Of a stretch of 64,000 nt of DNA, positions 33,684 through 42,768 are shown piece by piece; position 1 is the stretch's first letter, and each line of letters begins with the position of its first letter. The stretch comes from Paenibacillus contaminans (GTDB lineage Bacteria; Bacillota; Bacilli; Paenibacillales; NBRC-103111): contig NZ_QMFB01000001.1 in assembly GCF_003285015.1 (NCBI RefSeq), forward strand, positions 372,001 to 436,000, read 5' to 3'. The translations under genes were made by a program, and so were the position numbers. Below the pieces are notes generated by a model that worked only from the letters and a program-made list of their open reading frames with translations, was not told where the DNA came from and made no database searches.

Positions 33684-34382
33684 ATGAATTTTTATGCGAA
33701 TTGGCCGTCGATTCCGCAGTACCGGCCTCCTTATTATTCGAGCGATGAGTTTTATCCGTACGCTTATCAAGCTCCATTCATTCAGCCCGCAGCGCCATTC
33801 GTAAGAAATGAAGCAGATGCACCGCAGCTGTCCGATAGCAGACAAACGGAGGATGAATTGAACCAAACGTTTCGGACACTTTGGGAGCAGCATGTCGCTT
33901 GGACGAGAATGCTTATTATAAGCATAGCGTCGGGGTTGCCGGACGAGGCGGCGGTCACCGAACGTCTTCTGCGCAATGCTCCGGATATGGCCGCTGTGTT
34001 TAGACGCTACTATGGCGGCAGAGTCGCTTCGGAATTTAACCGCTTATTTACCGAACACCTTGTTCTGGCAGCTCAATTGGTCAAAGCGGCCAAAGCCGGT
34101 AATAGCAAGGCTGTAGCGGAAGCGGAACGAAAATGGTATGCCAACGCCGACGAGATCGCCGCCTTTCTCAGCAGAATCAATCCGAACTGGCCAAAGCCGG
34201 TTTTGCAAAAAATGCTGCACGAGCATTTGAGATTGACCAAAGCTGAAGCCGTACAACGGTTATCCCAAAACTATAAAGCCGATATTGCGACCTACGATCA
34301 AATAGAGAAGCAAGCGCTGGAAATGGCGGATGCTTTTACCGAAGGCATTGTCAAGCAGTTTCCTCATAAATTCAAAAAATAA
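33684..34382 (+). CDS. Conserved helical protein with Tyr/Pro-rich N-terminus
   Basis: The 232 residues start with a Tyr/Pro-rich tail (NWPSIPQYRPPYYSSDEFYP), reminiscent of spore-coat-type surface tails, then form an all-helical domain: LWEQHVAWTRMLIISIASGL, a paired RLLRNAPDMAAVFRRYYGGR and EHLVLAAQLVKAAKAGN. This repeated two-helix arrangement looks like a family common in Paenibacillaceae that is sometimes mislabelled acetylglutamate kinase; no kinase motif is present. ATG 33684 has a strong gggagga site; the open frame extends upstream into the previous gene without one. Function unknown. Confidence 0.78.
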   Translation: MNFYANWPSIPQYRPPYYSSDEFYPYAYQAPFIQPAAPFVRNEADAPQLSDSRQTEDELNQTFRTLWEQHVAWTRMLIISIASGLPDEAAVTERLLRNAPDMAAVFRRYYGGRVASEFNRLFTEHLVLAAQLVKAAKAGNSKAVAEAERKWYANADEIAAFLSRINPNWPKPVLQKMLHEHLRLTKAEAVQRLSQNYKADIATYDQIEKQALEMADAFTEGIVKQFPHKFKK

Positions 34383-34397
34383 CGAAGCATTCGAAGG

Positions 34398-35303
34398 TCA
34401 TCCGTTCATTACCACTCCGCCGGTGACATGAATAAACTGTCCAGATACGTAAGACGAATCCTCGGATGCCAAATATACGTACGCCGGCGCGACTTCAAAC
34501 GGTTGCCCCGCACGTTTCATCGGGTTTTTCATCCCCCAATCCGCAACTTGAGCTTCAGGAAAAGAAGCGGGAATGAGCGGGGTCCACATCGTTCCGGGAA
34601 CGACGCCGTTAACGCGTATGCTCCTGCTTAGCAAAGACTTGGAAAGCGATCTCGTAAAAGCGACGATCGCCCCTTTCGTTGCCGAATAATCCATCAGTTG
34701 TTCGTTGCCTTCATAGGCCGTAAGCGAAGCCGAATTGATAATCGTGCTGCCCGCTTTTAAATAAGGCAGTACGGCTTTGGTCAAATAAAAAACGGAGAAA
34801 AAATTAGTCCGGAACGTCCGTTCCATTTGCTCGGAAGTGATATCCTCAAGATTGTTTCGCACATGCTGCTCTGCCGCGTTATTCACCAAAATGTGGATGC
34901 CGCCGAACTGCTCCATCGTTTGTTCCGCCACTTGCTTGCAGAAGGCTTCACTTCCAATATCTCCGGCGACGGTCAAGCACTTGCGGCCTTTTTGCTCGAC
35001 GTATTGCTTGGTTTCCGCTGCGTCAGTATGCTCGTTCAAATAAACGATGACGACATCCGCGCCTTCTTTGGCGAAAGCGACGGCAATCGCTCGGCCTTGA
35101 CCGCTGTCTCCGCCTGTAATAATCGCTACCTTTCCTGACAGTTTGCCGCTGCCTATGTAATGAGGGTTATCGAAAACGGGTCTGGGATTCATTAGAGATT
35201 CGATGCCCGGCTGCCGGTCCTGATGCTGGAACGGATAAGGAGGCGCGGGACGCATAATAGTCGTCGGCATCGGAGTATCGGATGAAGGAATTGTCTTGTT
35301 CAT
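34398..35303 (-). CDS. SDR oxidoreductase, general-stress (YhdF/YdaD) type
   Basis: Short-chain dehydrogenase of 301 residues with the long N-terminal extension (PPYPFQHQDRQPGIESLMNPRP) typical of the YdaD/YhxD/YhdF group. The cofactor loop is TGGDSGQGRA (near 62; most homologues have SGIGRA). NNAAEQ follows, and the catalytic Ser-Tyr-Lys set is INSASLTAY, MDYSATKGA. It is translationally coupled to the YdaP-like gene (ATGA overlap) with aaggag in that gene's end. Homologues are stress-induced; the substrate is unknown. NAD(P)H use is expected from the fold. Confidence 0.92.
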   Translation of the reverse strand: MNKTIPSSDTPMPTTIMRPAPPYPFQHQDRQPGIESLMNPRPVFDNPHYIGSGKLSGKVAIITGGDSGQGRAIAVAFAKEGADVVIVYLNEHTDAAETKQYVEQKGRKCLTVAGDIGSEAFCKQVAEQTMEQFGGIHILVNNAAEQHVRNNLEDITSEQMERTFRTNFFSVFYLTKAVLPYLKAGSTIINSASLTAYEGNEQLMDYSATKGAIVAFTRSLSKSLLSRSIRVNGVVPGTMWTPLIPASFPEAQVADWGMKNPMKRAGQPFEVAPAYVYLASEDSSYVSGQFIHVTGGVVMNG

Positions 35304-36967
35304 ATTGTCGGTCTCCTTGATATCGTTTGAAAATCGGGATGCGGAATTTGAGCGGTAAGTGCGTCAATCAGTACAGGTGAAGAAGCGGATTTCGCTTGCG
35401 ACAAGGCTTCATTCAGTTGTTGATGTGTGGCGACCGAATAAGCGACCCACCCGCATGCTTCGGCAACCTTGGCAAAATCCGGATTCGTGAGCGAAGTCCC
35501 TTCAGGATGAAGCCCTGTCATGAGCATTTTATCCTTTTCCATCTGAAGCGATCCGTTATTAAAAACGATTACCGTGATCATCAAGCCGTATCGTTTGGCC
35601 GTAAGCAAATCCGCCAGCACCATGGTCAAACCGCCGTCCCCAGTTAAGCAGACGATCTGTTTCTGAGGCAAGCAGAGCTTCGCCGCGATGGCTGCAGGCA
35701 GGCCAAATCCCATCGTGCGCCAGCGATTGGAAAGCAAGATTTGCTGCCGCTTGGCTCGAAAGTTTCGCAGAAACCAGAGCGTGGAATCGCCTTCGTCCAA
35801 ACAAATGACGGCATCCTCGGCGACTTGCTGCTCGACCGCTCGAATGATGCCGGCAGGGTGGAGCGGTGATTCTTCCCGTGAGCCTTCCGATTCCTTTTGT
35901 GCGAGCCATGTTTGTTTGAAGAGTCGAATTTTTTCCAGCCAAAGAGGGTTGTTAATGCTGCGCTTTTTCAAAGCATCCGTAAGCTCCTCGACAATGGCGG
36001 TAAGGTCTCCGGCAAGTCCCGTATCCATCGGCAGCGAAACGCTAAAGCTTCCCGGTTGATTCGCAGCTTGAATAACGCGGGCGTTAAGCGGGACCATCCC
36101 GTCCGGCCACCAGTCCGTTTCCAATGCGAATACGACATCCGATTCCTTGAACAACTCGGTTAGATATGGATTTCCTCCTTCGCCAATCCCGTTTAGCATG
36201 TGGGGATGCGCTTCGGACACGATCCCGATCGCTCCGTAGCTCATCGCGATGCCGCAGCACCATACATCGGCCAGCTCCTGAAGTTTTTCCTTACTGACTT
36301 GTATGCCGCTGCCCACCAACAGCATAGGACGATCGGCGGTGCTCATCAGCTCGATCGCACGCTGCAGACAATCCCGGTTTGGAGCGTGGACGGAGGTGTG
36401 TGGAGGCAGCTGAGGGGAATACTGCGTGTCCATTTGAAAAAGATCCTTGGGCATGGACAGATGGGATACCGAGCGATTGAATAGCGCTTTCTTCATCGCT
36501 TGCGACAACGACTCGACTGCGGCATCGGGGTGAACAACCAGTCTGCTGTATGACGCGACGGCGCTAATCAATTCCTGTTGGTTCACGGATTGCTTGTAAG
36601 GCGTACCGATTTTGTTCAACGGGGCTTCTCCCGTTATGGCCAGTACCGGGGCTTTGTCCATATATGCGTCTCCCAAACCGTTGATGAGATTCGCAAGGCC
36701 CGGCCCCATTTGTGCCAGGCATACGGCTACTTTTCCTGTAAGTTTAGCCTCCGCCGAAGCCATCATGGCAGCTGTCGACTCATGTTTGACGGAAATAAAA
36801 GCGATATCGTCTTGATGGGCCAGTGCGTCCAAGAGACCAAAAACAGCGTCCCCGACAACCCCATAAATCCTCGTAACGCCCCAAAGCCGAAGCTGCTCCA
36901 GCAAAGCCTCAGCGACTGTAACCGTTCGAGGCGGCGGATAAGGCGGCATAGTAACCCGATTCGGCAT
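35300..36967 (-). CDS. Thiamine-diphosphate enzyme, YdaP/pyruvate oxidase type
   Basis: Enzyme of 555 residues with the three domains of pyruvate oxidase/acetolactate synthase relatives. The N-terminal domain has the activating Glu in SVKHESTAAMMASAEAKLTG (near 60). The central FAD-type domain starts near 195. The C-terminal ThDP motif GDGGLTMVLADLL...NN lies near 450. The closest match by eye is B. subtilis YdaP, a stress-induced putative pyruvate oxidase; its reaction is not certain. It is the first gene of a pair with an SDR enzyme. The site before ATG is weak (gggag 13 bases away), so the ATG at codon 6 is possible. The 212 bases to the divergent phosphatase gene hold no other gene. Confidence 0.88.
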   Translation of the reverse strand: MPNRVTMPPYPPPRTVTVAEALLEQLRLWGVTRIYGVVGDAVFGLLDALAHQDDIAFISVKHESTAAMMASAEAKLTGKVAVCLAQMGPGLANLINGLGDAYMDKAPVLAITGEAPLNKIGTPYKQSVNQQELISAVASYSRLVVHPDAAVESLSQAMKKALFNRSVSHLSMPKDLFQMDTQYSPQLPPHTSVHAPNRDCLQRAIELMSTADRPMLLVGSGIQVSKEKLQELADVWCCGIAMSYGAIGIVSEAHPHMLNGIGEGGNPYLTELFKESDVVFALETDWWPDGMVPLNARVIQAANQPGSFSVSLPMDTGLAGDLTAIVEELTDALKKRSINNPLWLEKIRLFKQTWLAQKESEGSREESPLHPAGIIRAVEQQVAEDAVICLDEGDSTLWFLRNFRAKRQQILLSNRWRTMGFGLPAAIAAKLCLPQKQIVCLTGDGGLTMVLADLLTAKRYGLMITVIVFNNGSLQMEKDKMLMTGLHPEGTSLTNPDFAKVAEACGWVAYSVATHQQLNEALSQAKSASSPVLIDALTAQIPHPDFQTISRRPTI

Positions 36968-37179
36968 AATAAGCTCGGAGCTCCCAGAAAGAATGATTTG
37001 ACGACTATTATTCGCTAAAAATGAAAAATAATGCCGTTTTGTTTGATATGCTACATAATTAAGCCCTGAGAGTTATGACGTCGGAAAAAAGAACAAGTAC
37101 AAGAACAAGAATTGTCAAAATATACAATCCATCGTAAGATGACAAATATCGGAGGGAGAGAGGGAGGAGAAGATGCTGT

Positions 37180-37803
37180 ATGGGAAATACGACAATCTAT
37201 TTAACAAGGCATGGGCAAACGGAATGGAACGTTGAGAAAAAACTGCAGGGCCACAAGGATTCACCGCTGACGGAGCTGGGAATTATGCATGCGCAGTGGT
37301 TGGCGGCGTCACTCGGTCATATCGGTTTCGATGCGATTTACGCCAGCTCAAGCGGCAGAACCCTGAAGACTGCAGAAATTTTGCGAGGCGCCAGATCGAT
37401 TGCTATTATCCCGGATGACGATCTGAGGGAAATCCATATGGGCAGCTGGGAAGGAGAGGTTAACGCCAACATTGAGGAAAGCTGTCCGGAGCAGTTTCAT
37501 GATTTCTGGAATAACCCTCATCAATATAAACCTAGCAACGGCGGGGAATCGTTCCATGAATTACATAACCGGGTCATCCCTAAAATTCAACGGATCATAA
37601 AAGAAAATGAGGGTAAAACCATATTCATCGTAACCCATGCGGCAACATTAAAGCTTATTATGGCCTTTTTTAACAGACAACCTCTAGCTGATCTTTGGAA
37701 TCCACCTATCGTTCATTCGACGGCGCTTTGCAAGGTGATCGTCGACGGAGAAAATCGGACTGTTGAACTATATGGCGATACCTCGCATTATAAGGGATTG
37801 TAA
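37180..37803 (+). CDS. Histidine phosphatase (phosphoglycerate mutase-like)
   Basis: Cytosolic phosphatase of 207 residues. The catalytic RHG motif is LTRHGQTEWN (His near 11), the second Arg is in YASSSGRTLKTAEI, the Glu is in REIHMGSWEG, and the last His is in FIVTHAATLKLI. The layout is that of broad-specificity PhoE/GpmB-type phosphatases, and the size matches. aggagaag precedes ATG. The substrate cannot be deduced; neighbours on this strand are unrelated single genes. Confidence 0.92.
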   Translation: MGNTTIYLTRHGQTEWNVEKKLQGHKDSPLTELGIMHAQWLAASLGHIGFDAIYASSSGRTLKTAEILRGARSIAIIPDDDLREIHMGSWEGEVNANIEESCPEQFHDFWNNPHQYKPSNGGESFHELHNRVIPKIQRIIKENEGKTIFIVTHAATLKLIMAFFNRQPLADLWNPPIVHSTALCKVIVDGENRTVELYGDTSHYKGL

Positions 37804-37860
37804 TTGGTACGCAAGGCTAAAGCATGTCGTAAAAATGACAAGAAGAAAGTAGGGCGGCTA

Positions 37861-38559
37861 ATGCCAAATACCGATTGGAACGACTTCATCAAAGACATCA
37901 CTTGGTTTATCAAGCCTAACGATAAAGTTACGTTATCTGAAAGTTTATCCGGCTATACTGCCTTTAGCCTCTCAAAAACGTTTATCGACCGATATCCAGC
38001 TTTAAGCAAGCTGCTGCTGAAAGCGCGCGTTACGAATGTAACGGTAAATGATGATCACTATCAGCTTTTGGGATGGACGAATAAAAGAGGGAAATCGTTC
38101 GGCTGGTTGGCCAAGCCCCCTGCTTCAGAAATCAATAAGCCGCTTTGTAAAGATCATAGGCTGCTTTTAGAGTATTTTGGCGGTATAACGGAAAGATGGC
38201 ATGAAAAAAACGGCAGCTGGCTCTTAAACTTAAATTCGGCGCTCACTAATGATGCTGCAGCAGAGGGCTTTCAAGGATTGGAAACCTATATTGACGATAT
38301 TTGCAGCGATAATGATAGTAAATCGACTGTTAACCCAAGCGAGTATATTGCATTTGCTTTTGAAGCGAACGGAAATATGACGCTTTATCATAAAGATAAT
38401 TCGTCTGTCATCATGATTGCTCCAGACCATTGCTTCGATTATCTTCATCCCTATGAAGGCTATCCGGAATATACGATTTATCGGATTGACGATTGCCCAG
38501 ATTTTGTTGCATGGGTTGAGACGGTTGCGAAGCAGCAGTTGGAAAGAATGTCTGATTGA
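37861..38559 (+). CDS. Hypothetical protein, possibly SUKH-like
   Basis: Soluble acidic protein of 232 residues. The C-terminal half (EYIAFAFEANGNMTLYHKDN, VIMIAPDHCFDY, DDCPDFVAWVETVAKQ) resembles the end of SMI1/KNR4 (SUKH)-type domains, which often act as immunity proteins, but the N-terminal signature is not clear, so this is only a suggestion. The frame runs back to a TTG at 37804 right after the phosphatase stop. ATG 37861 with a gtagggcgg stretch is the better start. No toxin gene is adjacent. Confidence 0.65.
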   Translation: MPNTDWNDFIKDITWFIKPNDKVTLSESLSGYTAFSLSKTFIDRYPALSKLLLKARVTNVTVNDDHYQLLGWTNKRGKSFGWLAKPPASEINKPLCKDHRLLLEYFGGITERWHEKNGSWLLNLNSALTNDAAAEGFQGLETYIDDICSDNDSKSTVNPSEYIAFAFEANGNMTLYHKDNSSVIMIAPDHCFDYLHPYEGYPEYTIYRIDDCPDFVAWVETVAKQQLERMSD

Positions 38560-38716
38560 TAAAAATGATCGAATGAATAATGTCAGGAGCGTTGAAGATG
38601 AAGCAATACCGCAGACCAAAGGTGAGAAATGAGTAGCGTTTACGCCATATCTAAAACACAGAATAAATCGTTTTAGTGAAATGGTAACTAAAAACCCCTT
38701 CGATGATTTTGTATGA

Positions 38717-39316
38717 TTTAATTATTACGATCTTTATGTATCCAGTATACAATGGCTGCATGTATTAGAGACGTCTTTGAAAGGCAATGTTGTACGACTT
38801 AACCGTTCACATTATATTTTACGAGATGAAATACAGATGAATGAACAACTCGCGATACCGGACGGTTACCAGTTAATTCCCATTGATGCCCAGCTTTTCG
38901 TTAAGTATCGCGACACTATGGATAAGACATACGAAAATCTCTGGAACTCGGAGAACGAGTATCTTCAAAAAGCGTTTGGCTTCTGCGTGCAATCAAAAGG
39001 AGAGTTCGTCAGCGTTTGTAATACCTTTTTCATCGGAGGTGGCTTGATTGCACCTGATATCGTTACTTTGGAAAATCATCGTGGAATCGGTTTAGCGACA
39101 ACGGTTTGCAAATCCTACATTCGGAAATGTATAGCATTAGGATTAACTCCATATTGGGATTGCGACGCCGGCAACGATGCATCGAATAAACTGGCTCAAA
39201 GACTAGGCTTCTCTAAGATAGGAACCGTACCGATCCTTTGGTGGCATGAAAATCAAGATGTCATAGTTAACTACCTTAAGAAAAATAATTATCCCGCAGA
39301 TTATGAGCAAAATTAA
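38717..39316 (+). pseudogene. GNAT acetyltransferase, 5'-truncated
   Basis: The coding potential matches the C-terminal two-thirds of the GNAT_acetyltran family: KGNVVRLNRSHYIL, PDGYQLIPIDAQLF, KAFGFCVQSKGEFVSVC, LENHRGIGLATTVCKSYI and GLTPYWDCDAGNDASNKLAQRLGF. Those proteins are usually about 260 residues, and the first 80-100 are missing. In frame, sequence before the first possible starts (TTG 38777, ATG 38837) still reads like the family (LHVLETSLKGN) up to a stop at 38714. No ribosome-binding site fits. It is probably a decayed gene, although a short enzyme from ATG 38837 cannot be excluded. It overlaps the convergent SDR gene by 4 bases. Confidence 0.6.
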
Positions 39317-40272
39317 TCTTCCGTTAACTTGGTGCTTAGCGCCCATATTTGCTCAATATTATGGGGGGCGGCCGCAAAGCGGGGGTAATAACTTGAACCG
39401 AGTATGTTTTTCAATTGTGCAAAGCCTTTGTCATGTACTGCCGGCCGAATCATCTCTCGATGTTGGTTAAAAAGCTGACCGGTGACATCCTTATATTCAT
39501 CCGAGGTGCAAATGTGAAAATAGTTGTCGGCCATACCCGCTGGCAAAGGATTCGTTATATTTTGCGCCCATGCAAGAACTCTCCAAAAGGGACTCATTTT
39601 GCGGATGGTCTCATTTGACAGCTTTACGCGGTTAATTTGCAGCGCATTAACTTTGATTCCGCGGCTTTTAAACGCTTCAGCAAGTTTGAAGGACAACATC
39701 AAAAGCCCCATTTTCGAATCGCCGTACATTTTATAAACGCTGTAAGGCCGCAATCCGCGGAATTCGCCGCGCAGGTTATCGTAGTCGATTTTCCTTTTCG
39801 GGTCGAAAAAATGTTTAATGTTCGTCGTACAAGCATGAAGAATTCTCGGGTCTTCCGATTTGGCGAGATGGTCGGCCAGTAAACGGCTCAACAAAAAAGG
39901 ACCGAATGTATTCGTAGCAAAAGACAGCTCGATGTGATCAGCGCTAAGTTTATATTCTTTTTCGCCATGATTTAAGTAAGCCGCATTGTGTATCAAAATG
40001 TCCAAACGGGGGTATTTATTTGTAAATGACGAGCAAAATGCACGAATGGAATCGAAGGAAGAAACGTCAAGCTCCATCAGATCTACGTTACAATTTTTTG
40101 AGACATCCTGGATTTCCGTTTGCGCGGCTGTACTGATCAGCATATTGCGGCATGCCATGACCACATGGTACCCTTCAGAAGCAAACTTTAGCGCTGCCGC
40201 TTTTCCAATCCCCGAATTTGCTCCTGTGATGATCACGATTTTATCCATGAGAACGGGCTTTCTTGAGTTCAT
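39313..40272 (-). CDS. SDR family oxidoreductase, retinol-dehydrogenase-like
   Basis: Short-chain dehydrogenase of 319 residues. The cofactor site is TGANSGIGKAAALKFASEG (near 17) with NNA-like IHNAAYLNHG. The active-site Tyr and Lys are probably in YSVYKMYGDSKMG (YxxxK), with an unusual spacing of YGDSK. The protein is of the retinol dehydrogenase/WW-oxidoreductase-like type with an extended C-terminus. It starts 2 bases after the TetR gene, with ggaaggtga inside that gene, so the two form a small operon. Its substrate may be the ligand-related compound sensed by the TetR protein. Confidence 0.88.
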   Translation of the reverse strand: MNSRKPVLMDKIVIITGANSGIGKAAALKFASEGYHVVMACRNMLISTAAQTEIQDVSKNCNVDLMELDVSSFDSIRAFCSSFTNKYPRLDILIHNAAYLNHGEKEYKLSADHIELSFATNTFGPFLLSRLLADHLAKSEDPRILHACTTNIKHFFDPKRKIDYDNLRGEFRGLRPYSVYKMYGDSKMGLLMLSFKLAEAFKSRGIKVNALQINRVKLSNETIRKMSPFWRVLAWAQNITNPLPAGMADNYFHICTSDEYKDVTGQLFNQHREMIRPAVHDKGFAQLKNILGSSYYPRFAAAPHNIEQIWALSTKLTED

Positions 40273-40274
40273 TA

Positions 40275-40862
40275 TTACATTTCACCTTCCCATTTCCCAG
40301 CCTTGCGCATCTGCGCCGCCCCGATAATATCAATCGCCGTGCTGTTTAAAATTTGAATCGTTTTGCCCTCATCAAAATCGGCCGGCAGCAATCCGTTGGC
40401 CACCATTAAGGAAAGTCCTGTCTGGAAAATTTTCATTTTCAGCAAAATGGTCATAAGTTCCTCGTTCGTGAGGCCTTCAAGATGGGGGTCCTGCTTCATC
40501 AGCTCCACAAGATTGCCCATTTCATGTTCATGATCTTGGATGTGGTCGTTTTTCTTCATGACAAGGTCCCGGTATAATACGCTGTATTCTTTAGCGAATC
40601 GCAAACTGGCAACTCCGATATCATAAAACGGATTTCCCGTATTTTGCTCCATAAGCAACTGTTTGCTTACGTCGATGGTTTTGTTGACAACTTCCTGGAT
40701 CAGTTCGTCGACCTCATTAAAATTCACATAAATCGGTGCGATGGAGCTCCCGAGCTTATCTGCGACTTTTCTGATCGTAATGCCGTTGATTCCTTCCGTT
40801 CTCGCGATTTCAAAAGCTGCATCGATGATTTGTTCCTTCGTAAACTTTGACTTGGGCGCCAT
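40275..40862 (-). CDS. TetR-family regulator
   Basis: Repressor-type protein of 195 residues. Helix-turn-helix: FTKEQIIDAAFEIARTEG then ITIRKVADKLGSSIAPIYVNF (about 7-46). The ligand domain is acidic and Met-rich. It resembles the TetR protein at 24214 in domain order. It is followed directly by an SDR gene in the same operon. An inverted repeat atgtat-N8-atacat lies 18 bases upstream and is a likely operator. Confidence 0.92.
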   Translation of the reverse strand: MAPKSKFTKEQIIDAAFEIARTEGINGITIRKVADKLGSSIAPIYVNFNEVDELIQEVVNKTIDVSKQLLMEQNTGNPFYDIGVASLRFAKEYSVLYRDLVMKKNDHIQDHEHEMGNLVELMKQDPHLEGLTNEELMTILLKMKIFQTGLSLMVANGLLPADFDEGKTIQILNSTAIDIIGAAQMRKAGKWEGEM

Positions 40863-40880
40863 ATTGTTCTCCTTACCTTA

Positions 40881-40900
40881 ATGTATTACGTTCGATACAT
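40881..40900 (-). promoter_or_regulatory. Candidate TetR operator
   Basis: The inverted repeat atgtat-tacgttcg-atacat sits between the TetR start codon and its upstream AT-rich promoter region. Function is inferred from position. Confidence 0.4.
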
Positions 40901-41014
40901 ATCATTTGATCTATAACAATGATTTTACATCATAATTTCCAATATGCAACAAAAAATTATCGATGTTTCGGTATCGGAAGCTGTTGACTGCAGAAAACTG
41001 GCATAGCTTTCGTA

Positions 41015-41125
41015 TTGTCATATATGGTACATTGTGGATATAAAAACGTGCATCCGGTAAAAGCAAGACTCGTAAGTGACTATGTTTGAATAGAGGTAAG
41101 GGATTTGTTCCCTTGCCTTTTTATT
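41015..41125 (+). ncRNA. Candidate small transcript in the 40.9-41.26 kb gap
   Basis: In a 399-base gap without a gene, TTGTCA and TATAAA (18-base spacer, 41015-41044) precede, by about 50 bases, a terminator hairpin aggtaaggga/tcccttgcct (41094-41118) with a T-rich tail. The transcript would be about 70 bases with no convincing reading frame. It may be a small RNA or the remains of a lost gene's flanks. Confidence 0.3.
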
Positions 41126-41261
41126 TTCTAATGTGGTAACCGGAGCGAGCAATAAGCCTTCTAAAATAAACAGCTGTTTCACGATGTAAAAGGGCAAATA
41201 AAAAAATAATCGCAAAGGTAAGGGCAGTTCGCAAAAGTAAAATATTGAAAGGAGCTATGCT

Positions 41262-42035
41262 ATGTCATCGAAAAATGAGGCTTTTTCCAATGCTGTGAGT
41301 CAATATTTAGCCTATACGAAAATGCCGTGGGGAAAGCTGTTTTATTTGACGGCGTGGAATCAAATCGACAGTCACTTGGAATCGTTCGAAAACAGCATTT
41401 TGGACATTGGCTGCGGATTTGGCATTACAAGTCTGGAATATTCCAGAAGAGGATGTCAAGTAACGGGAATAGATCCTACTCCGGAAATGCTTCGGATAGC
41501 ACATGAGGATGCCGAGCGGGAAGGTTTGACGACAACTTTCATAAATGCCGATTTTCAGTCCGCGAGCCGATTGGCGGATCGTTATGATACGATCTATTGC
41601 CATAACATTCTTGAATATGTCGAGGATCCAAGAGGCTTTATTAAGCGTATAGGCGATAAACAGAGTAAACATGGCATGTTATCGCTCATTGCGCACAATC
41701 CGGCGGCTAAAATATTGAAGAAAGCGATCGTTAACAAAGACCCGGAAGATGCTTTGGCAAGCATCGGCAATACCCGTGAGTACAGCAGCATCATTCAAAC
41801 GGACCTTACGGTTTATTCCATAGAGGAAATTAAGAAATGGCTTCATGAATGCGGGTATGAGGTGCAAAATACGTATGGAATTCATAATGTTTACGGTTAC
41901 ATAACCGACAATGAAATCAAGCAGGATGAGGCTTGGAACGATAAAATCGTCAAACTGGAAATGGAGCTAGGCAAATTACAGCCTTTTAAAGATATAGCGC
42001 TGTTTACTCATTATATTGCGACTAAGAGAAGGTAG
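41262..42035 (+). CDS. SAM-dependent methyltransferase (class I, CmoM-like)
   Basis: Soluble enzyme of 257 residues with the class I methyltransferase fold. Motif I is ILDIGCGFGITSLEYS (near 46-61), the acidic ribose ligand is in VTGIDPTPEML, and motif IV-like YDTIYCHNILEYVEDP follows (near 110). The order resembles tRNA-modifying CmoM, but no tRNA-binding signature can be seen, so small-molecule methylation is equally possible. A strong site (aaaggagc) precedes ATG. It is a single gene. Confidence 0.88.
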   Translation: MSSKNEAFSNAVSQYLAYTKMPWGKLFYLTAWNQIDSHLESFENSILDIGCGFGITSLEYSRRGCQVTGIDPTPEMLRIAHEDAEREGLTTTFINADFQSASRLADRYDTIYCHNILEYVEDPRGFIKRIGDKQSKHGMLSLIAHNPAAKILKKAIVNKDPEDALASIGNTREYSSIIQTDLTVYSIEEIKKWLHECGYEVQNTYGIHNVYGYITDNEIKQDEAWNDKIVKLEMELGKLQPFKDIALFTHYIATKRR

Positions 42036-42072
42036 GAATATTTGGAATAATTTAGTGTGCTCCCTATACAAG

Positions 42073-42093
42073 AGAACATATGTTTGGTATAAT
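42073..42093 (+). promoter_or_regulatory. Candidate LexA (DinR) box and promoter of VOC gene
   Basis: AGAACATATGTTTG matches the Bacillus DinR consensus CGAACRNRYGTTYC except at the two outer positions, and it directly abuts a perfect TATAAT (42088-42093). It is placed to repress the gene at 42213. Confidence 0.5.
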
Positions 42094-42212
42094 TTACATA
42101 GAGCTCCAACCTAGACATAAGAATAACGCCAATTTTCGAACATGGTACACATACATGAAACGATCGGTCTGAAAATGGCTCATTATCTGCTAATCGATTG
42201 AGGAGGCTCGAT

Positions 42213-42590
42213 ATGGACTACCAACGAGTGAAGTGTATTGAGAATGTGCAAATTCCAGTCAGGAGTTTAGAGGATTCCATTCAATGGTATGAAGAAAATC
42301 TCGGCTTTAAATTAAAAGGCAGAGGAAACAGCAGGCTTGCGTTTCTGCAGTTGAATGAGAACGATCATATCAATTTGTGGCAAACGGATGATGAAACGAC
42401 AATAAATTTTACTAAAGACGGAGAACAAATGCCTGCTTTCGTCATGGTATCCGAAAACATAGAATTGTTGCACGAGGATTTGAAGGGTAGCAACATTGAC
42501 ATCGTTAGCTATAGTGATGAAGGTTTTGCGAAAATAGTAAAGTTCTTCGATCCTAACGGCAATGTTCTTCTCGTGCTCGAATACAAATGA
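42213..42590 (+). CDS. VOC (glyoxalase/bleomycin-resistance) family protein
   Basis: Small protein of 125 residues with one vicinal-oxygen-chelate module pair: IENVQIPVRSLEDSIQWYEENLGFKL and a C-terminal GFAKIVKFFDPNGNVLLVLEYK containing the metal-ligand Glu. It may dimerise to bind a metal and an electrophile or antibiotic. ATG 42213 has a strong aggagg site. A DinR-like box in its promoter suggests DNA-damage induction. A second VOC gene lies at 50083. Confidence 0.85.
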   Translation: MDYQRVKCIENVQIPVRSLEDSIQWYEENLGFKLKGRGNSRLAFLQLNENDHINLWQTDDETTINFTKDGEQMPAFVMVSENIELLHEDLKGSNIDIVSYSDEGFAKIVKFFDPNGNVLLVLEYK

Positions 42591-42768
42591 TCGTTTATAT
42601 ACGACCTCGGAGGAACTCGTTCCCTGCGGCTCCCGTATCTTTTATTGTAGAGGCTTGATTTGGGCGTAAATCAATTCGTGTAAGCTCCATAGCGAAATAA
42701 GTAATCCGTCAGATTTTCTGATTCTGCGGCATCAACATGATATAGATTGCGGAAAGGAGAGATTCAAG

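Noticed and set aside
36968..37179. Sigma-B promoter for the YdaP/SDR pair
   Set aside because: No convincing GTTTAA/GGGTAT pair was found upstream, although homologues are stress genes in Bacillus.
37861..38559. Immunity protein of a toxin system
   Set aside because: SUKH similarity is weak and no polymorphic toxin or secretion gene is adjacent.
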